A DNA stretch of 64,000 nt from Polyporus tsugae (taxonomy: Eukaryota; Basidiomycota; Agaricomycetes; Polyporales; Polyporaceae). This document shows positions 1 to 10,269 of the stretch, one piece after another. A program made the position numbers and the translations under genes. Each line of letters begins with the position of its first letter. The first letter of the stretch is position 1. The stretch is from contig JAHRBS010000004.1 in assembly GCA_024305745.1 (NCBI GenBank), positions 620,001-684,000 of the forward strand, given 5' to 3'. The notes beneath the pieces were generated by a model that was not told the DNA's origin, did not search any database, and saw only the letters and a program-made list of their open reading frames with translations.

Positions 1-1250
1 TCCCGGTTGAGGAAAACCCAGGCATTGGGGTTAGTCTTGCCAGAGATTTTACGGTAGAGCTCGGTGAGTGCCGGTTGACCCCATGGGATGGCATTGAGGA
101 TCTAGTTGAGATGACTGGTGAGATGGAGCCAGTCACAAAGCCGAGCTTTGCGATCGGGTGATGAAAGGAATCAATTGATGCTGTCAATGGCGGTGGTGAC
201 AACAGACAGAGGCATGGTGATGGTGAAGTTGATGACGTCTACCTAAAACCCGATGATCTTGAGTTGAGGATTGTCGAACTGCTTTGGGTCCCCATAGGGA
301 CAGCAGATGTAGTCCCAGAAGAGGAGAAGTCGAACTTGACAGAAAGGGCATGGCTGGCCATGGAAGACTAGGAAGTGGTTAGGCTCGCCGAAGTCCCAAC
401 CATAGAAGTCATCCATGTAGACAAGAAGGCCACGGATGCCGTACTTGTGAATCGCGATCCAGCAGAGCAGAGTGGAGACGGAGCACCAGATGCGTGGAGA
501 AGCGCACAAACTAAAGACTAATTGACGGACAATATGAAAGTCACTGTCGACACCGACAACTTGTCAAAGTTGCCATACAGGATGTGCTGGGAGATTTAGA
601 AAGGCAGTGCTAATGTCTGACTTGTAGAGAGTGAACGTTTGATTGGGAAATTGGCAGCGCGCATCGTGGAGGATCTGACCAAAGTTGTGCATGTCATCGT
701 ACCAGACCTTGGCCTCTGAATGAGGGATGCCGTCATTCAAACCTGAAGCTGAATGGTCTGTGATGACTTGGGCTTTCTCGTTCTGCCAGACAATGAACAT
801 CGGAGACATCTTCATACACAGCGTGAGGTGAGGGTCGATAGACAGTGACCAGCGCTGAGCGCCGACTTCTCGATTGCGAAATGCCCAAACCACCTCTAAA
901 TCTGGTTCCTCCATCCCGTAATTGGTCGCAAACATGTCTTCATCTGCGTCCCAGTCTCCTTCATCAAGTGGCCAGAAGCCATTCTCCAGTCCCCACAACA
1001 CGGACTCCACAAAAGGCTGGTTCGGATGCTGGGCAAGAAGGCTTCAAAGTCAGTCAACACGGAAGGGGGTCTTGACCCTGATGTTGTCGCAATAACAATT
1101 GAGGGCGGCATGAACAGTTGGATCATTGAGGAGGTGCACGGGAGGCTTCGGCAGCGGTGCGGCGGTCTCTGTACCCATCGCTGCCGGCGAGATGAACTCC
1201 CGGTCTGACCCTTTCCATCCGAAACGATGACAGAATCGTGGCAGAGAAGG
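1..1250 (-). pseudogene. Reverse transcriptase region of the DIRS-like element (broken)
   Basis: Two open stretches carry most of the domain. The first (1010-564) ends at KSDISTAFLNLPAHPVWQL, the region of the first catalytic Asp. The second (509-243) carries the YMDD catalytic box within LLVYMDDFYGWDF. Reading continues in fragments to base 1 through a tract resembling the post-RT part of the same proteins (NPNAWVFLNR). The join between the two stretches is frameshifted, and in-frame stops occur in the last 240 bases. The role would be cDNA synthesis from element RNA. It cannot encode a full enzyme as it stands. Confidence 0.65.
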
Positions 1251-1314
1251 GCCGGGCGGTGGAGAGACAGCTTTACGCTTTCCTTTTGCTACAGAGAAAA
1301 GGCGCCGTGGTCCT

Positions 1315-2560
1315 TCAGTTGTTGCCCGATGCGCCAACTCCGCTACCAGTTCCGCTTCTCCTTCCTCGGCGACCTTGGAGGCTTCTGAGACATGAGGCGA
1401 TGTCCTTTGCCTGGTGCTTGGCCCCACACTCAGAACATTCTCTGTGCTTTCGAGCTCCTCGGCAAGGGTCATCACACCTACTGAAATTCCAGTTCTCACA
1501 GACCACCGCAGCACGCTTCGCAGGCGCAACGTGAGCCAAGAGCAATCCAGGTCATTTGGAGGGTGAGATCAGTGGTGCCGAGGAACTGGTGAGGTGAGTG
1601 AATAGAGGTAAGTCGGAGCGCGACCAGTCGTCCAGATGGAATGAGGTTTTGGCGTATTCCTCATGTACATTATGATCAATCCGGATGGTGATGTGAGGTT
1701 CATGACGGTGTGCTTGGAAGACTCGGAGGATGAGATGCTTGTAGGTGTCGAGCTCGGACTCACAGTGACGACAGACAAGCTTGACTGCGGCGGCCCATGC
1801 ATCGAAGATGCCAGTCCAGTCAACCTCAGATTCAACCGGCTTGCGAGCGTTGAACTGGTCCTTCTTGAGGAGGACATAGCCACCAGTGAAGTCCTTTGCT
1901 TCATTGTTCTGGTCGAATCCGGAGTCGATCAAGGCATAGAGCGTATCAAAGCTGATGAACTTGTCAGCGAGGACGTCACGCCAGATGGCCTTTGGAAGAG
2001 GGTCGTCCAGAGGTGTGAGCTGCAGGTAGGCAATGGTGTGGTCAGCAATCTTCTCACGAGAGAGACTGCGCCAAATCTCAAGGGTCTTTGTGATATGCTT
2101 GTCGGACTCTGTAGAGGTGCCAATGTCTGCGAGGTGGGGAGCCACAGCGAGCACAGACTGGGGAATCTCCTCCTTATCTGTGTTGTCGTGAAGAGCATCG
2201 AGGAGGTCAGCAGTGTCGTGGTCTTCACTGCCAAGTGCTCACAGGGCAGTAAGCTTCGCGTGGACAACACCCCAGGAGAGCTTATCTCGCAATATCCTGT
2301 CCACACCAGAGCTTTGTCCGTCCTGTTGCAAGTTCCCGTCATCTCCATGCCCGGAATCTGGCCCTCCGAAGGATGGTCGATGCCTACACTCAGTGAGTTC
2401 ATCAATAATGTCTGAGGTTTCCTCCGCGGTAGCGTGCTGAGCCTGGAGTCACTCCACCAGCTCATCGTCACTGATCCGCCCAGAGAAAGTGTCTTTGAGG
2501 AGGCCATTGAGAAGTTTGACCCGCTCTTGGACGCTGTTGTGAGAATTCCGGATCAGAGAG
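1315..2560 (-). pseudogene. Gag-like protein of the DIRS-like element (broken)
   Basis: The longest intact stretch is 2154-1552 (about 200 codons, with wording such as PLDDPLPKAIWRDVLADKF). It is followed, after a stop, by a Cys/His-rich tail at 1545-1315 (CENWNFSRCDD then CSECGAKH and a further Cys), which looks like a zinc-binding nucleocapsid-type module. Reading can be traced upstream to about 2560 in the same frame with at least one stop. Gag-like proteins package element RNA. The neighbouring reverse transcriptase lies downstream on the same strand, as expected for one element. The long open frame on the opposite strand (1663-2415) is antisense and was not annotated. Confidence 0.6.
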
Positions 2561-3188
2561 CCAGGGGGAATCGAACTGCGGCTTGGGGAGTGACTGTCTT
2601 CACGAGGTAGTGAAGCATCCCCCTGTTAGGATGAAGATGCGCCATGTTCTCTAGCCATGAGCATTGATAGCGACAGCAATATATCGCGCAAAACGGTAGC
2701 TACAGGCAGATAAACAAAACTAAGGAATTAAAACTAAAAAGCGAATGCGCAATAAAACCATGAAGACGGGCTGATGCCCCTTACCATGCGCAGATGAGCA
2801 GAATGGCCTGATGCAGTGCTTGGTGCGATATATGATAGCACGCCAGTCTGCGCATGATGCAGCATCAGCTAGAACAGCTAGCCGGACCCATGTCGGAGCA
2901 CACTCACCTGGCACGGGAGGAGGAAGAGATGATGGGACAGGGGCGCGACAACCTGCCATTTTCCTCACAGCTGAGCGGTGACGCATGAGTGACGTAGCGC
3001 TGAGTCATCCAGCTGCTCGCTCAATGGCCTCTGCTGAGCTGTGCCAGCACCGATCAAGGAGCAAGTGTCAGCAGGCAGTGGTGGCGCAGTCATCCACCGG
3101 AAGGAAGGCGCCCTTGTGTGGCAGAGGCCTAGCTCACTGCTCCCTACCCTTGGAATCCACAGTGAAGCCGATCAAGACCGAATAAGAC
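2561..3188. other. No gene recognised
   Basis: Short open frames occur on both strands, but none resembles a protein I know and none has a convincing splice structure. The stretch separates the DIRS-like relic from the two tRNA-like repeats. Confidence 0.5.
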
Positions 3189-3288
3189 TGATTAACAACT
3201 GTTCATGGGGAGAATTGAACCGGGAACCTCACAGTTCCGAGCCCCATTCAACTGGCACTACTAACTGTTAGACCAGTAGCTCTTTATA
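3189..3288 (-). repeat. tRNA-like SINE head, copy 1
   Basis: Read on the minus strand, this stretch has a tRNA-like layout: an A-box-like TGGTCTAACAGTTAGTAGTG and, about 30 nt further on, a B-box-like CCCGGTTCAATTCTC. The T-stem does not pair properly, so it is not a functional tRNA. The second copy at 3405-3486 lies in the opposite orientation and shares the TTAGTAGTG-CAG core, an AACTGTG core and the TTCAATTC box. Two diverged copies with internal polymerase III promoter boxes point to a tRNA-derived SINE. Confidence 0.5.
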
Positions 3289-3316
3289 AACCTAAATACA
3301 TCATTATCTATGTACT

Positions 3317-3340
3317 GTTATCTCGGTCAGATAAGATAAC
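3317..3340. repeat. Short inverted repeat (hairpin) between SINE heads
   Basis: GTTATCT at 3317-3323 is mirrored by AGATAAC at 3334-3340 with a 10-nt loop. The AT-rich stretch between the two tRNA-like heads contains further GATAA/TTATC repeats. No function can be assigned. Confidence 0.4.
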
Positions 3341-3404
3341 AACTGTTCAGATAAGGAAAATTGAGATAATGATACATAGATCTGCTTATATCTAAGCTGA
3401 TAAT

Positions 3405-3486
3405 GGCTTGCTGGAGCAGTGGTTAGTAGTGTCAGAACTGTGGACTCGGAAACTAAGGTCTCCAGTTCAATTCCCGGCATGAACAC
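3405..3486 (+). repeat. tRNA-like SINE head, copy 2
   Basis: Plus-strand copy of the tRNA-like repeat. An A-box-like GGAGCAGTGGTTAGTAGTG is followed about 30 nt later by the B-box-like CCAGTTCAATTCCCGG. Acceptor and T-stem pairing is poor, so this is a SINE head or tRNA relic rather than a gene. It is the inverted partner of the copy at 3189-3288. Confidence 0.5.
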
Positions 3487-3519
3487 ATTATTTCTGAGCC
3501 CATAAAACTATTGATTTAG

Positions 3520-3700
3520 GGCCGGTTATGACCAGTCCTTGCAGTCTTTTCGGAGGCCCAATTTAAAAAGACTGGGACCGGGACCGAGACATGACCAATA
3601 AAGACTGACCTTATGGTCTGGTCTTTTGAAGTCCAGTCCCAGTCAAGTTCCAGTCTTCAAACAGTCTTTGGACCAGACTCCTGGACCCTACCAGCAATAC
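3520..3700. repeat. Low-complexity tract of GACC/AGTC words
   Basis: The words CCAGTC, GACCAG, GGTC and AGACTG recur densely in both orientations over about 180 bp, giving many overlapping short inverted repeats. It could be the end of a degenerate DNA transposon, but no terminal repeat pair or target duplication was found. Confidence 0.35.
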
Positions 3701-4870
3701 TGCCAGACCCTATGTCTTTCCTGCCATTGACATCTATACAGGGCAGATCTGACCGACTTGTCAGTACGTCGAGTGAGTAATGAGCTCAAAAATATTCTCA
3801 CTAATACTAATTACCCACAGGATTTGCATTTCCCTCCATGCTGGCACCATGCGTGTCGCTGGCAACATCCTGTGTGGATGGTAAGTCATTCGCTCCCTCA
3901 AGTTGATAGGTCATTGAACTATACTCTGTCTAGGGCTTCAATTGGGGCTGATGAGGAGACCTCGCAGTGGTTAGCAGGCTTGCACGTCCGCGCTCGGTGA
4001 GTCGATCGGCACCCAACCTCCTGTCTTCCACCGCTCACCATTCCTGAACAGGAGCCCACTCGAGTATCATCCCTGGTGAGGGATCCTTTCATCGGCCATC
4101 CAATGGTATGTAGTATTCTTGGTGGCTGAGTCATGTGGCCTGATGTTGTGAGGAACAGCACCTATTGCTCCCATTGCTGGCTGCTATGCACCATTCCCTA
4201 TTGATGAGTGCACAGTTACCTGTTTGAGGGTTCTGCGCTGATCGTACAACATGCATTGACCTCTGGTCATTGCCGCTGTTATAATGTTGTTGAAATGTCT
4301 GTCATATTGTCGTTGAAATACCTGTCATGAAATACCTGTCACATCATCATTAAAACTCTTGTTGCATTGTCATTGTTGGAGGGTGATGTCTTGTCATTGA
4401 TTACCATCACTTGTTGTCATGCCTCGTGGCTGTTGGTTGTGGATGTATCATTTTGCTTGATGACTATTCATAATCCCTTGGCTGTCTCTTGCTACACATA
4501 CATCTGTTGTGATGCAAAATAAATGTGATTGGTGTGCCACTCAGTTATTGATATACTCTATATGGTCCCTCAAGATGCTCAGGTTTGTGACAGCACACCA
4601 CTGTGGAGAATCCAGTCCATCCGCCCAGACAAAGTCGATATGACCCTGTGTGACTACAGAATGTGGATCTTTTAGAGACTGCTTTGCCCACCTCATACAA
4701 TTATCAGCAGTATAATGAGGCAATACTGGAGCCAAAGGATTTGGTGCGCTGAAGGAGCGGGAAGTGCGACTAAAGTGCACTGCATGAGATTTTGATAATG
4801 AAAAGTACTTGTTGAGCAGGCGGATTGCTGCAAAAATTGATGAACTCGAGGCTGTGAGGGCAAGGGTTCC
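3701..4870. other. No gene recognised
   Basis: Only short frames without known motifs. The part at 4290-4400 contains imperfect tandem copies of a motif like TTGAAATACCTGTCAT. Confidence 0.45.
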
Positions 4871-4926
4871 GACTGTAAGTCAAACACAAGGAGATCTTCA
4901 GTCAGTGAGTGAACAACTAGATTGTA

Positions 4927-5413
4927 TGTTACCAAGTACCTGTAAGTCAAACACAAGGAGACTAAGGTAAAGTCAGTAACTACAAGTAAGAGAGAGGTAT
5001 GTATAGTACTTACTCTTCAGTCAGTGAGTGAACGACTGAAGAGCAGGAGCAGAGAATGCAGTCCTTATATACTACAGTAGGGAGTGCATGAGTAAGCGAT
5101 AAAGAAGTCACATGTATGCATGAGTAAGACAATGAGTCAAGGATTGTGCAATATAGCACCATAGAATAAGTAAGTATAGAACTACCTAGACTATTCTAGA
5201 GCAGTATGGATTGTCCAAGAAGATTCCAGATGTCTCCGGACCTCTACAATAATAGTATGAGAGAGAAACCTAAATATGGTAAGTAAGATACATAGCATTG
5301 GCTAAGTGCCATGTGGTCGCATAGCCTCGTGTCCAGATAAGTCCGTACCCTAATAGCTCAAAGTCCAACACTTACCTACGATGAGCATGGCGGAGGCTGA
5401 CTGCTTGGTTACG
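4927..5413 (-). repeat. 3' LTR of Gypsy-1
   Basis: The boundaries are proposed from inverted ends, TGTTACCAAG at the left and CTTGGTTACG at the right, the last base being a likely A to G change. A G-rich tract read on the minus strand as GGGGCTGGGGGA abuts the right end, where a polypurine tract is expected. A TATA-like CTTATATAC lies inside, placed as in the Gypsy-2 LTR. Just outside the left end (4870-4926), a shortened copy of internal LTR sequence is present (GTAAGTCAAACACAAGGAGA followed directly by CTTCAGTCAGTGAGTGAAC). No second LTR was found for comparison. Confidence 0.6.
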
Positions 5414-5605
5414 TCCCCCAGCCCCATCCTAGTGTCTTTGTGAAGACGCGGTTGGGGTGGTCGCGGCTGTGGAGGGTGTGGTTGACAATGCATGTGGCAA
5501 CATTGTTGAGGACAAAGGCGAGGGCGGTGAGAGTGATGGCCTGGAGGCTGAGGACTGCAAAGACAAAGAGGGCAAGGATGTAGAACATTGCCTCTGAGTC
5601 CTTCT

Positions 5606-7180
5606 TTACTTGAGGCGGTGTGTCCTCTTATAGGCTTTGAGAATATCCTTTGTATTTTTGAGATTTGCTTCCGGTTCCCAGGAGTTCTCAAAGGATTCCC
5701 ATCCCTTCTAGGATACTAGGTACTGCCTTGTTTTCCGTTTATGACCAGTTGTTCGGTGATTAATGATTGCTTCTACTTCGTGTTCTTCCTCTCCTTTGAT
5801 CATGTCTGGTGGTGGTCAAGGGAGGTCCAGTCCATGTTCCTTGGTGGTGCAATATGGTGTTAGTAGGGCGGCATGGAACACGGGATGTATCTTCCATTTC
5901 TTCGGGAGGTTTAGTTTGAAGGTGACCGGACCTAATACCTCTGCAATGGTAAAGGGTCCTTCCCGTTTAGGGGCTAACTTTTGGTATGGATATGGCAACT
6001 TGAGGTTTGTTGATTCGAGAAGTACTTTGTCGCCTTTCTCGAAGTTCACGGGTTTTCCCAAGGTGTGTCGGGCCATTGCAAGGGCCGCTTGTGCATGCGA
6101 TGCAATGGTGTTCTCTCAGTTCTGTTGAAGCTCTGTGAGTCATTCCTCTGTGGTTGGATGTTTTAGTTTGGTTTAGATGGTTCCTATTGCTTCTGGCTGG
6201 TATCCATATAGAAGTTTGAATGGGGATTTGCCCATTGAGGAATGAGTCCATTGATTGTGCGCAAATGCCCAGGCTGGTAGGAAGTCGGACCATTTGTTTG
6301 GGTTGTTCGCACAGTAGATGCGGAGATCAAGATCTACTTCCTGATTGACTTGTTCCATTTGTCCATCCGTTTCTGGGTGGTATGCTGTGCTGAGAGATGT
6401 TGTGATTCCTAATGCTTCGTGTAATTCTTGGAAGGCTTTTGTGGCAAACTGCGGGCCTCGGTCCAAGATGATCTTTTGAGGTAGCCCGTAATGGCTAAAG
6501 ACGTCTTTCCATAGAAGTTTTGCTGCTTCCATGGCGGTGACTTGCTTTGTGCACGGAGTTAGTACCACTGCCTTGGTGACGTCGTGGTCAACAATCACTT
6601 GTATGGCATTGTATCCATCTTCCGTGGGTGGTAAGTCGGTGATGTAGTCCATAGTGATGACCTGGAATGGGCGTGTATTGCCGCCATGTGGGATTGGCAT
6701 TAGCGGAGGTTTTGTCGGGTTTGTCTGGACCTTGGTGGTCTGGCAAACTGCGCATCTTCGGCAGTATTGTGTGATGAATTGACTCATGCCTTCCCAGTAA
6801 TACTCCCGTTTGACAAGGTCTTTGGTCTTCTGGATGCCGGGATGTTCCATGTGTAATGGTTCATGGTACATTCTGACGATATCTCGATGGAGATTGTCAT
6901 CGGGAGGTATGTAGACCTTGTCCTTGTATAGTAATATACTATTGTCTTCGGTCCAGTCGTCAGATTTTCTGTATCCAGGTTGTTGCATGGTCTTGTTCTT
7001 GCTGAACAGAAGGGGAATAAGTTGTGGATCTTGTGCCTTGTTGTCTCAAATTTGTTCTTGTAGTTCGATATTGACAGCATTCACGAAGATGTCTTCTTTG
7101 AGTACTGTGACATTTTTGTTGTCATTTCCCTCCCCCCCTCATGATCTTGTCTCTTTTACGGTCAGAGCGCCGGGCGAGGA
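5606..7180 (-). pseudogene. Integrase and chromodomain of Gypsy-1 (broken)
   Basis: The integrase starts with a HHCC zinc module (HMEHPGIQKTKDL, then CRRCAVCQ). The catalytic core follows with D at ITMDYITDLP, D at ILDRGPQF and E at YHPETDGQMEQVNQE. The C-terminal part (6076-5816) has the usual GDKVLLESTNLKLPYP segment. It runs into a chromodomain (5815-5606) whose aromatic core reads YLVS-stop-KGWESFENSWEPE. The stop replaces the conserved Trp and is a single G to A change. The chromodomain would direct integration toward marked chromatin. There are further frame breaks near 6170 and 7050. The first 35 codons (7180-7050) are separated from RNase H by a 320-bp interruption. Confidence 0.8.
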
Positions 7181-7500
7181 CTGGAAGATAAAGGTAATTG
7201 CTCAACGTTTGGGGGAAAGAACAATGATACATAGCGAAGCTAACCTGAAAGATAAAGGTAATTGCTACGTAGCGTGAGCATGGTGCATGAACAGTACAGT
7301 ACAGATGGAGAGCTCTTGAGTATAAGTGTACGGAATGATACGGAAACATGGCCCACTACATCAGGAGCAGTTTCAGAGTAATACAAACTAAACAGGAAGG
7401 AGCGGGAGGCAAGAGACGGTACATAACTGTGGGAGGTCTCATGCACTTTGACAGGTATGAAAATAGATAAAAAGAGCAAAAGAAACATACAGGAACATAC
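7181..7500 (-). other. 320-bp interruption between RNase H and integrase of Gypsy-1
   Basis: RNase H reads through QADALSRR and stops. The expected continuation (ARRSDRKRDK, then DNKNVTVLKED) resumes 320 bases further along. On the minus strand, the interruption begins GTATGTTCC and ends ATCTTCCAG, which looks like an intron, and a 22-nt word ending in CAG near its 3' end is present twice (plus-strand copies near 7180 and 7243). Simple excision does not restore frame, and a TAA precedes the 5' site. It could be an acquired intron or an insertion without clear ends. Confidence 0.4.
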
Positions 7501-7503
7501 AGA

Positions 7504-9613
7504 TTACAACAGTCTCCTGGACAGAGCATCGGCCTGAACTAGGTTCCTCCCGGGGTGGTATTTGATGACAGAATTGAAACTGTCAATAAAGATGTGCCAT
7601 CTAGCTTGGCAGCGATCAAGCTTTTGTGATGTTTTAAAGTAGGTTAGGTTCTTGTGATTGGTGAGAACTTCTACCAGATGTGGTGAACCTTGGAGGAAAT
7701 GCCTCCATACTTTGAATGCTCGGACAATGGCGAGCATTTCTCGATCATAGATCTGGTAGTTTTGTTCTGCCAGTGAGAACGACTTGGATAGATAGGCACA
7801 AGGGTGCCATAGGCCGTCCAGTCCTTGTTGTTGGAGGACTGCCCCTGTTGCAACTCCAGAGGCGTCACATTCTACTTGGAATGGTTCTTGTAGGTTTGGG
7901 ATGCGCAATATTGATTCTGATGTGAATTGAGCCTTTAGTTCTTGGAATGCTTTGCATTCTGGCGCCCACTTGAAGGGTTTATCCTTTTTAGTTAGGTCGG
8001 TAAGTGGGCAGACTACTGTTGAGTAGTTGCGGATGAATCATCGGTAGAAGTTTCCAAATCCTAGGAAAGCTTGGACCTGTTTAACTGTTTTGGGAGCTGG
8101 CCATTCTCGAATGGCTTTTAGTTTGACAGGGTCCATTGTGACTTCTCCTTCTCAGATAATGGCTCTGAGGAATTCAACTTCCGAAACCTTGAACAGGCAT
8201 TTTTCTGGTTTAAGGTGAAGGTTGTGTTCCTGGAGTCGCTTCAGCATGCATTGCGTTCTGATGCAATGTTCTTCCAAGTTGTTTGGGAATATGAGGATGT
8301 CGTCCATGTAGATAACAATCCATCCTTCCCGTGTCAGATCATCGAAGATTTTGTTCATCATGCATTGGAATGTTGCTGGGGCATTGCATAATCCGAAGAA
8401 CATGACTGTTGGTTCATATAACCCCAATGGGGTGATGAACACAGCCTTGTACTGGTCTTCTTTCTTGATCCGGATGTTGTTGTAGCCGGCCCGGACATCA
8501 AATTTGGTGAAAATTGATGCTTGTCCTAGTTTATTGAAGATGTTACAATCACACACCCAGCCAGGCCCAATGTCTCTTACTATCTCACGGCTCCTGGCTC
8601 ACCAAGCAACAACCTATTCACTGGTGCATGCATTCCCAAAGCTAACCCATCCCTTCTGCTCCATGGCAGCAGACAAACCGAGCTCTACCGACTCCCCACC
8701 CTCCTCCCGCAGTCCACAGTCCACAGCCTGCAGCCCGCAGTCTGTAGTCTGCAGTCCATAACCCAGAGACAGTCTGCAGCTGATAGCCTAGAGACTGCAG
8801 CATCCGCTTGTGTATATAAGGGGCAACACCTCAGTAGTGACCCCCAGTTTTCAGTCTCTTGTGTATTCTATAAGATCGCCCCGGTGGCAATCTTCTTATA
8901 CATCCTACGTCTCCTAGAGCTCTTCGCTCTAGTATCCAACCTCTAGTCAACAACTAGTTCTTGGTCTAAATGTCTGAACTTATCGAACTAAGGAGTTCAA
9001 TAGTTGAGATGTAACAGAAGAGGTCTTCAATAAATGGCAGGGGATATGCGTCCTTGATGGTGGCATCGTTTAGTGTTTGATAATCCTGTATGGGCTGAAG
9101 GCTGCCATCTTTCTTTGATACAAAGAAGAATGGTGATGCAAACTGTGACTCTGATCGACGAATAAATCCTTTGGCTAGATTTTCATCAATAAATTCTCGT
9201 AGTTTGCCTTGTTCGTGTAGGGTTAAAGGGTAGATTCTTCCCCATTGTCTGTCTTTTAGATTGAATTCTTTCTTTATCTTGATTTTGTGGTCCCATGATC
9301 TTGCCGGGGGAAATCATTCAGCTGCTTTCTTTTCAAAGACAGCTGTGAATTCACGTGCATACTCTGGCACAAGTTCGTCAAGGGGGATGTCCTTTTTTCC
9401 CTGTGCTGCTGCTATTGCAATTTCCGTGGATTTGTTCATCCTGCAAATTGCAGAGGTTTCCCATAAGTGTTTGATGATCCGTGAGGGGTTATGGGTCAGG
9501 GCTTCATTTTTAATATCAATTTTGGTAGATTCGATGTAGGACAGTACCATTGCTTGTAGGGTTTCTGGCACAGGGAGGCCCCATGCTGTTCCTACAGGGG
9601 CATTGTGCATTTC
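7504..9613 (-). pseudogene. Reverse transcriptase / RNase H of Gypsy-1, split by a solo LTR
   Basis: The 5' part of the RT domain lies at 9613-9017 and the catalytic part at 8540-8152. It includes FTKFDVRAGYNNIRIK with the first catalytic Asp and the intact box YMDDILIF. RNase H (7908-7504) begins QVECDASGVATGAVL and ends with QADALSRR. Its tether motif reads VLTNHKNLTYF where VLTDHKNL is usual, an Asp to Asn change. A solo LTR inserted between 8540 and 9017, with the 5-bp duplication GAAGA, splits the domain. Several stops occur, for example near 9000-9300 and 8140-7920. Confidence 0.8.
8541..9016 (+). mobile_element. Solo LTR (family C) with 5-bp target duplication
   Basis: A 476-bp LTR starting TGTTACAATC and ending GATGTAACA, flanked by GAAGA on both sides (8536-8540 and 9017-9021). 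A TATA box (TATATAAG) near 8815 sets the orientation as plus. No internal region remains, so the element recombined between its LTRs after inserting into the reverse transcriptase of Gypsy-1. A second copy, also 476 bp, lies inverted at 20622-21097. Confidence 0.9.
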
Positions 9614-10066
9614 CTAATATTTGTGGATACGCTGTTGCTCCTTGATGACCTTTGTACTGAACTTGACCTGTCCTGTCTGCCAATTGATTGTGGGGTTGTA
9701 CCGATGAATCCATGGCATGCCTAAAATGATATTGTCCTGACCTAGGTCTGCCACGTACCAGCGGGTAGGTAGGCGTCGTTTGTTTAGTCGGAAATTCCCT
9801 TCAACTTGGTGTGTGATTATTCCATGCTTGTTGATGCTATTGTCCATGTTTCGGAAGGTGAGTGGTTGTGGTAGTCTGACTGTCGGTATGTTGTATTTTT
9901 CCACTAGTCGGGTGTTGATGATGACCACATCTGCACCAGTGTCGATAAGACCTTTGACTCCAACAACTTGAGTTCCGACTTCAATGTAACTGGGTATAAG
10001 GAGGGCGTACCTGCGCCTTTCTGTATTGGTTACTAGGTTTACACTGAAGTCTGAACTCATGGGCAA
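9614..10066 (-). pseudogene. Aspartic protease domain of Gypsy-1
   Basis: This 150-codon open stretch holds a retropepsin-type fold with the catalytic box GLIDTGADVVII and a downstream hydrophobic motif DNIILGMPWIHRYNP. Retroviral-type proteases of this family cleave the polyprotein as dimers. The active-site triad D-T-G is intact, but the flanking pol frame is broken, so it is a fossil domain. Confidence 0.8.
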
Positions 10067-10269
10067 GTCAGGTGTTGGTTCTGCCTGCCCATCTAAAAAT
10101 CCGTGTCGTAGGGGTCAATGTCTGCTTGAATTGTGTCCACTTAGAACTCGTCATCCTTCTTGCTTTCGTCATCTGTTTCTTTGGTGCTTCCCTTCAAGGT
10201 CAATTTAATATCCTCATCAAGGATCTTCCTGACCTTGCATGGCATTCATCGGCCATGCTTCTTTCCTTT

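Larger units (their letters stand above)
1..2560 (-). mobile_element. Decayed DIRS-like retroelement, running off the left edge
   Basis: A minus-strand retroelement relic. A Gag-like region with a Cys/His cluster (about 2560-1315) is followed downstream by a reverse transcriptase region (about 1250-1). The wording of the reverse transcriptase (ITDHSASGLNDGIPHSEAK, KSDISTAFLNLPAHP, LLVYMDDFYGWDF) matches what I remember of the abundant basidiomycete DIRS-like (tyrosine recombinase) retroelement proteins, not Gypsy or Copia. No LTR, integrase or recombinase is visible, because the element continues beyond base 1. The frame is interrupted by several stops and frame changes, so this copy is inactive. 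The DIRS assignment rests on family recall; the retroelement nature is clear from the YMDD box. Confidence 0.65.

Noticed and set aside
1663..2415. 250-codon plus-strand frame in the DIRS-like element
   Set aside because: It is antisense to the Gag-like frame, which has recognisable family wording.
3189..3486. Functional tRNA genes
   Set aside because: A- and B-box-like words are present, but acceptor and T stems do not pair.
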